DNA from: Butyricimonas virosa
GTDB lineage: Bacteria > Bacteroidota > Bacteroidia > Bacteroidales > Marinifilaceae
Direction: 5' to 3'
Assembly: GCF_025148635.1 (NCBI RefSeq)
Contig: NZ_CP102269.1
Location: 4,749,255 to 4,813,254 of the forward strand
DNA length: 64,000 bases
Position numbers and translations under genes: made by a program. A model generated the notes under the pieces. It did no database searches, was not told the origin of the DNA, and was given only the letters and a program-made list of their open reading frames with translations. Positions 62,596 through 64,000 of the stretch are shown in pieces; position 1 is the stretch's first letter, and every line of letters begins with the position of its first letter.

Positions 62596-62701
62596 CCCCC
62601 TCTGACTCCCCTTTACACAGGGGGAGAGCCTAATGCGAGAATGCGCCGCGATGCAACAATGCAGCGTGTCCTCCCCCTTTCCAAGGGGGAGTTAGAGGGG
62701 G
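62596..62701. repeat. GC-rich palindromic intergenic element
   Basis: Two imperfect inverted arms of about 31 bp (62596-62626 starting CCCCCTCTGACTCCCC, and 62671-62701 ending GTTAGAGGGGG) flank a 44-bp centre with ATGCG/ATGCA repeats. Each arm can also fold on itself (CTCCCC/GGGGAG). It looks like a REP or MITE-like dispersed element within the his operon. Confidence 0.75.
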
Positions 62702-62728
62702 TTCAATCTAAAATCACCAAATCTAAAA

Positions 62729-63829
62729 TTAATCCATTCTTCCCTTCGTCGACGGAATCCTTCCTCCGGCCTCTTGCCGGACAGCCATCCTCAAACTACG
62801 GGCAAACGCTTTAAAAATAGCTTCTATCACGTGATGCGTATTCTCCCCTTTTGCCGCCACGTGCAAATTACATTTAGCTCCTTGACAAAACGAGGCAAAA
62901 AAATGCTTTGTCATCTCCGTGGGAAAATCCCCCACGTACTCCCGGCTAAATGCGGCATTCCACTCCAACCAACTCCGCCCACCCAAATCCAGCAACACCT
63001 CCGCCCTCGCCTCATCCATCGGTAAAGCAAAACCGTATCGTCCGATCCCTTTCTTACCCCCTAATGCCTCCGAGAAACATTGACCCAACACAATAGCCGT
63101 GTCCTCGATCGTGTGATGTTCATCCACCTGCAAGTCCCCCTCCACGGAAACCACCAAATCCATTTCCCCGTGCCGGATAATCTGTTCCAGCATGTGGTCA
63201 AAAAAAGCTATTCCCGTCTTCACCTCGCCTTGTCCCGTTCCATTCAAATCTAACGCAACCCGTACTTCCGTCTCCGCCGTTTTCCTCACTTGCACCACCT
63301 GTCGGCTTCCCTGTTTTAGAAAACGCACAATCTTTCCCCAAGAATCTGTAGTTAAAACAATAGGTAAACTCTCCATCTTTTCCTTTCCCAGCAATATCCC
63401 CCAAATCCCCATATTAGCCGCCAACTGCATATCCGTCAACCTATCGCCAATCACGTAAGAATTCTCTCGATCCAGCATTTCGTTCAAATACTTCTCAACC
63501 ATACCGATCCCCGGCTTCCTCCGGGGAGAACCATCTCCCGGCATACTCTCATCTATCAGTATCTCGTCAAAAACAACACCCTCGCCCGCCAAAGTCTTCA
63601 ACATGAATTCATGAGGCGGCAAAAAAGCATCCATCGGAAACCGTTCTGTCCCCAAACCATCTTGATTGCTCACCATGACCAACCGATAATCCGTCTCCCG
63701 AACAATCTCCCGCAAGGCTCCAATAACACCCGGAACAAACGCCAATTTATCCATACTATCCACCTGGTAATCAACTAGTGGCTCTTGTATGATCGTACCG
63801 TCACGATCTATAAATAATATCTTCTTCAT
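62729..63829 (-). CDS. hisB: Bifunctional histidinol-phosphatase / imidazoleglycerol-phosphate dehydratase
   Basis: 366 residues. The N-terminal HAD phosphatase (1-165) has FIDRDGTIIQEP and VSNQDGLGTERF. The zinc-loop cysteines of the E. coli enzyme are replaced (ESMPGDGSPRRKP), as I recall for other Bacteroidetes. The C-terminal dehydratase (175-366) has FFDHMLEQIIRHG, DEHHTIEDTAIVLGQ and ENTHHVIEAIFKAFARSL with its metal-binding His. It performs steps six and eight. The start overlaps hisC's stop (ATGA). Confidence 0.96.
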   Translation of the reverse strand: MKKILFIDRDGTIIQEPLVDYQVDSMDKLAFVPGVIGALREIVRETDYRLVMVSNQDGLGTERFPMDAFLPPHEFMLKTLAGEGVVFDEILIDESMPGDGSPRRKPGIGMVEKYLNEMLDRENSYVIGDRLTDMQLAANMGIWGILLGKEKMESLPIVLTTDSWGKIVRFLKQGSRQVVQVRKTAETEVRVALDLNGTGQGEVKTGIAFFDHMLEQIIRHGEMDLVVSVEGDLQVDEHHTIEDTAIVLGQCFSEALGGKKGIGRYGFALPMDEARAEVLLDLGGRSWLEWNAAFSREYVGDFPTEMTKHFFASFCQGAKCNLHVAAKGENTHHVIEAIFKAFARSLRMAVRQEAGGRIPSTKGRMD

Positions 63830-64000
63830 AAATCACCGAATTTCTTTAATCGCTCGATCAACAAATCATTCTCTTCCCGTGTCCCGACGGTTATCCGCAA
63901 CCCGCAGCTCAACCGGGGCGGAATATGCCGTACCCGAACAATAACGCCACCTTCCACCAAATATTCATACAGTTCCCGAAAACGCTCACAACGAATCAAT
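63826..64000 (-). CDS. hisC: Histidinol-phosphate aminotransferase, C-terminal part
   Basis: The last 57 residues are visible (LIRCERFRELYEYL...); the gene continues past the right edge. GVIVRVRHIPPRLSCGLRITVGTREEN is the C-terminal substrate-binding segment of HisC-type PLP aminotransferases, with the Arg that holds the phosphate. Four-base overlap with hisB. hisG and hisD are expected further right. Confidence 0.9.
   Translation of the reverse strand, partial: LIRCERFRELYEYLVEGGVIVRVRHIPPRLSCGLRITVGTREENDLLIERLKKFGDL

Noticed and set aside
62729..63829. HisB phosphatase as inactivated because the zinc-loop cysteines are missing
   Set aside because: The catalytic Asp residues remain and, from memory, other Bacteroidetes HisB proteins also lack the zinc loop.
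1..64000. tRNA, rRNA or CRISPR loci
   Set aside because: No cloverleaf-like sequence, rRNA segment or regularly spaced direct repeats were found by eye in the gaps; a covariance search would be needed to exclude them fully.

Overview
The window comes from a Bacteroidales chromosome. Predicted promoters follow the Bacteroidetes pattern (TTTG about 20 bp upstream of TAnnTTTG). A capsule operon is headed by UpxY/UpxZ-type regulators, and there is a SusC/SusD pair with its own sigma/anti-sigma genes. An Hdr/Qmo-like redox cluster plus short AT-rich intergenic repeats make an Odoribacteraceae-like gut anaerobe (Butyricimonas or Odoribacter type) my best guess; genus is inference only.

Layout. (1) 1-3854: a minus-strand glycosyltransferase gene running off the left edge, with a complete IS21-family element (istA/istB) inserted exactly at its start codon and flanked by an 8-bp duplication. 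(2) 4073-21071: one capsule/exopolysaccharide operon on the minus strand, in transcription order: structured leader, upxY, upxZ, 4,6-dehydratase, DegT aminotransferase, ATP-grasp ligase, PglD-like acetyltransferase, CBS-nucleotidyltransferase, GT4, Wzx flippase, EpsG-type polymerase, GT2, UDP-sugar dehydrogenase, GT4, WecG/TagA transferase, epimerase and WecA-like initiating transferase, then a terminator. The interior is clearly more AT-rich than the two ends. (3) 21269-24026: small accessory genes including an amidase/holin pair. (4) 24183-30264: rubrerythrin and, divergently, a five-gene Hdr/Qmo-like iron-sulfur flavoprotein cluster. (5) 30283-41256: a PdxA homologue that has lost its metal-binding residues, and an ECF sigma - FecR - SusC - SusD - thioredoxin - TlpA operon. 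(6) 41287-47271: pnp, rpsO, a DUF1573 protein and mutS2. (7) 47272-53052: an 11-bp tandem repeat, an XRE regulator divergent from a large coiled-coil lipoprotein plus outer-membrane barrel, a candidate small RNA (or 47-residue protein gene), and arginine deiminase. (8) 53085-59684: ubiE, a repeat-built membrane protein, obgE, hpt, purE and an HhH-plus-barrel protein. (9) 59798-64000: histidine operon hisC(partial)-hisB-hisH-hisA-hisF-hisIE on the minus strand.

Most notable: the PdxA-like pseudoenzyme; the IS21 insertion whose target duplication regenerates the start codon; the small-RNA candidate at about 51486-51657; a house-style intergenic repeat read in frame inside the epimerase gene; the coiled-coil lipoprotein/OMP/XRE cassette; and the ATP-grasp sugar-modification module in the capsule operon. 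No tRNA, rRNA or CRISPR array was seen.
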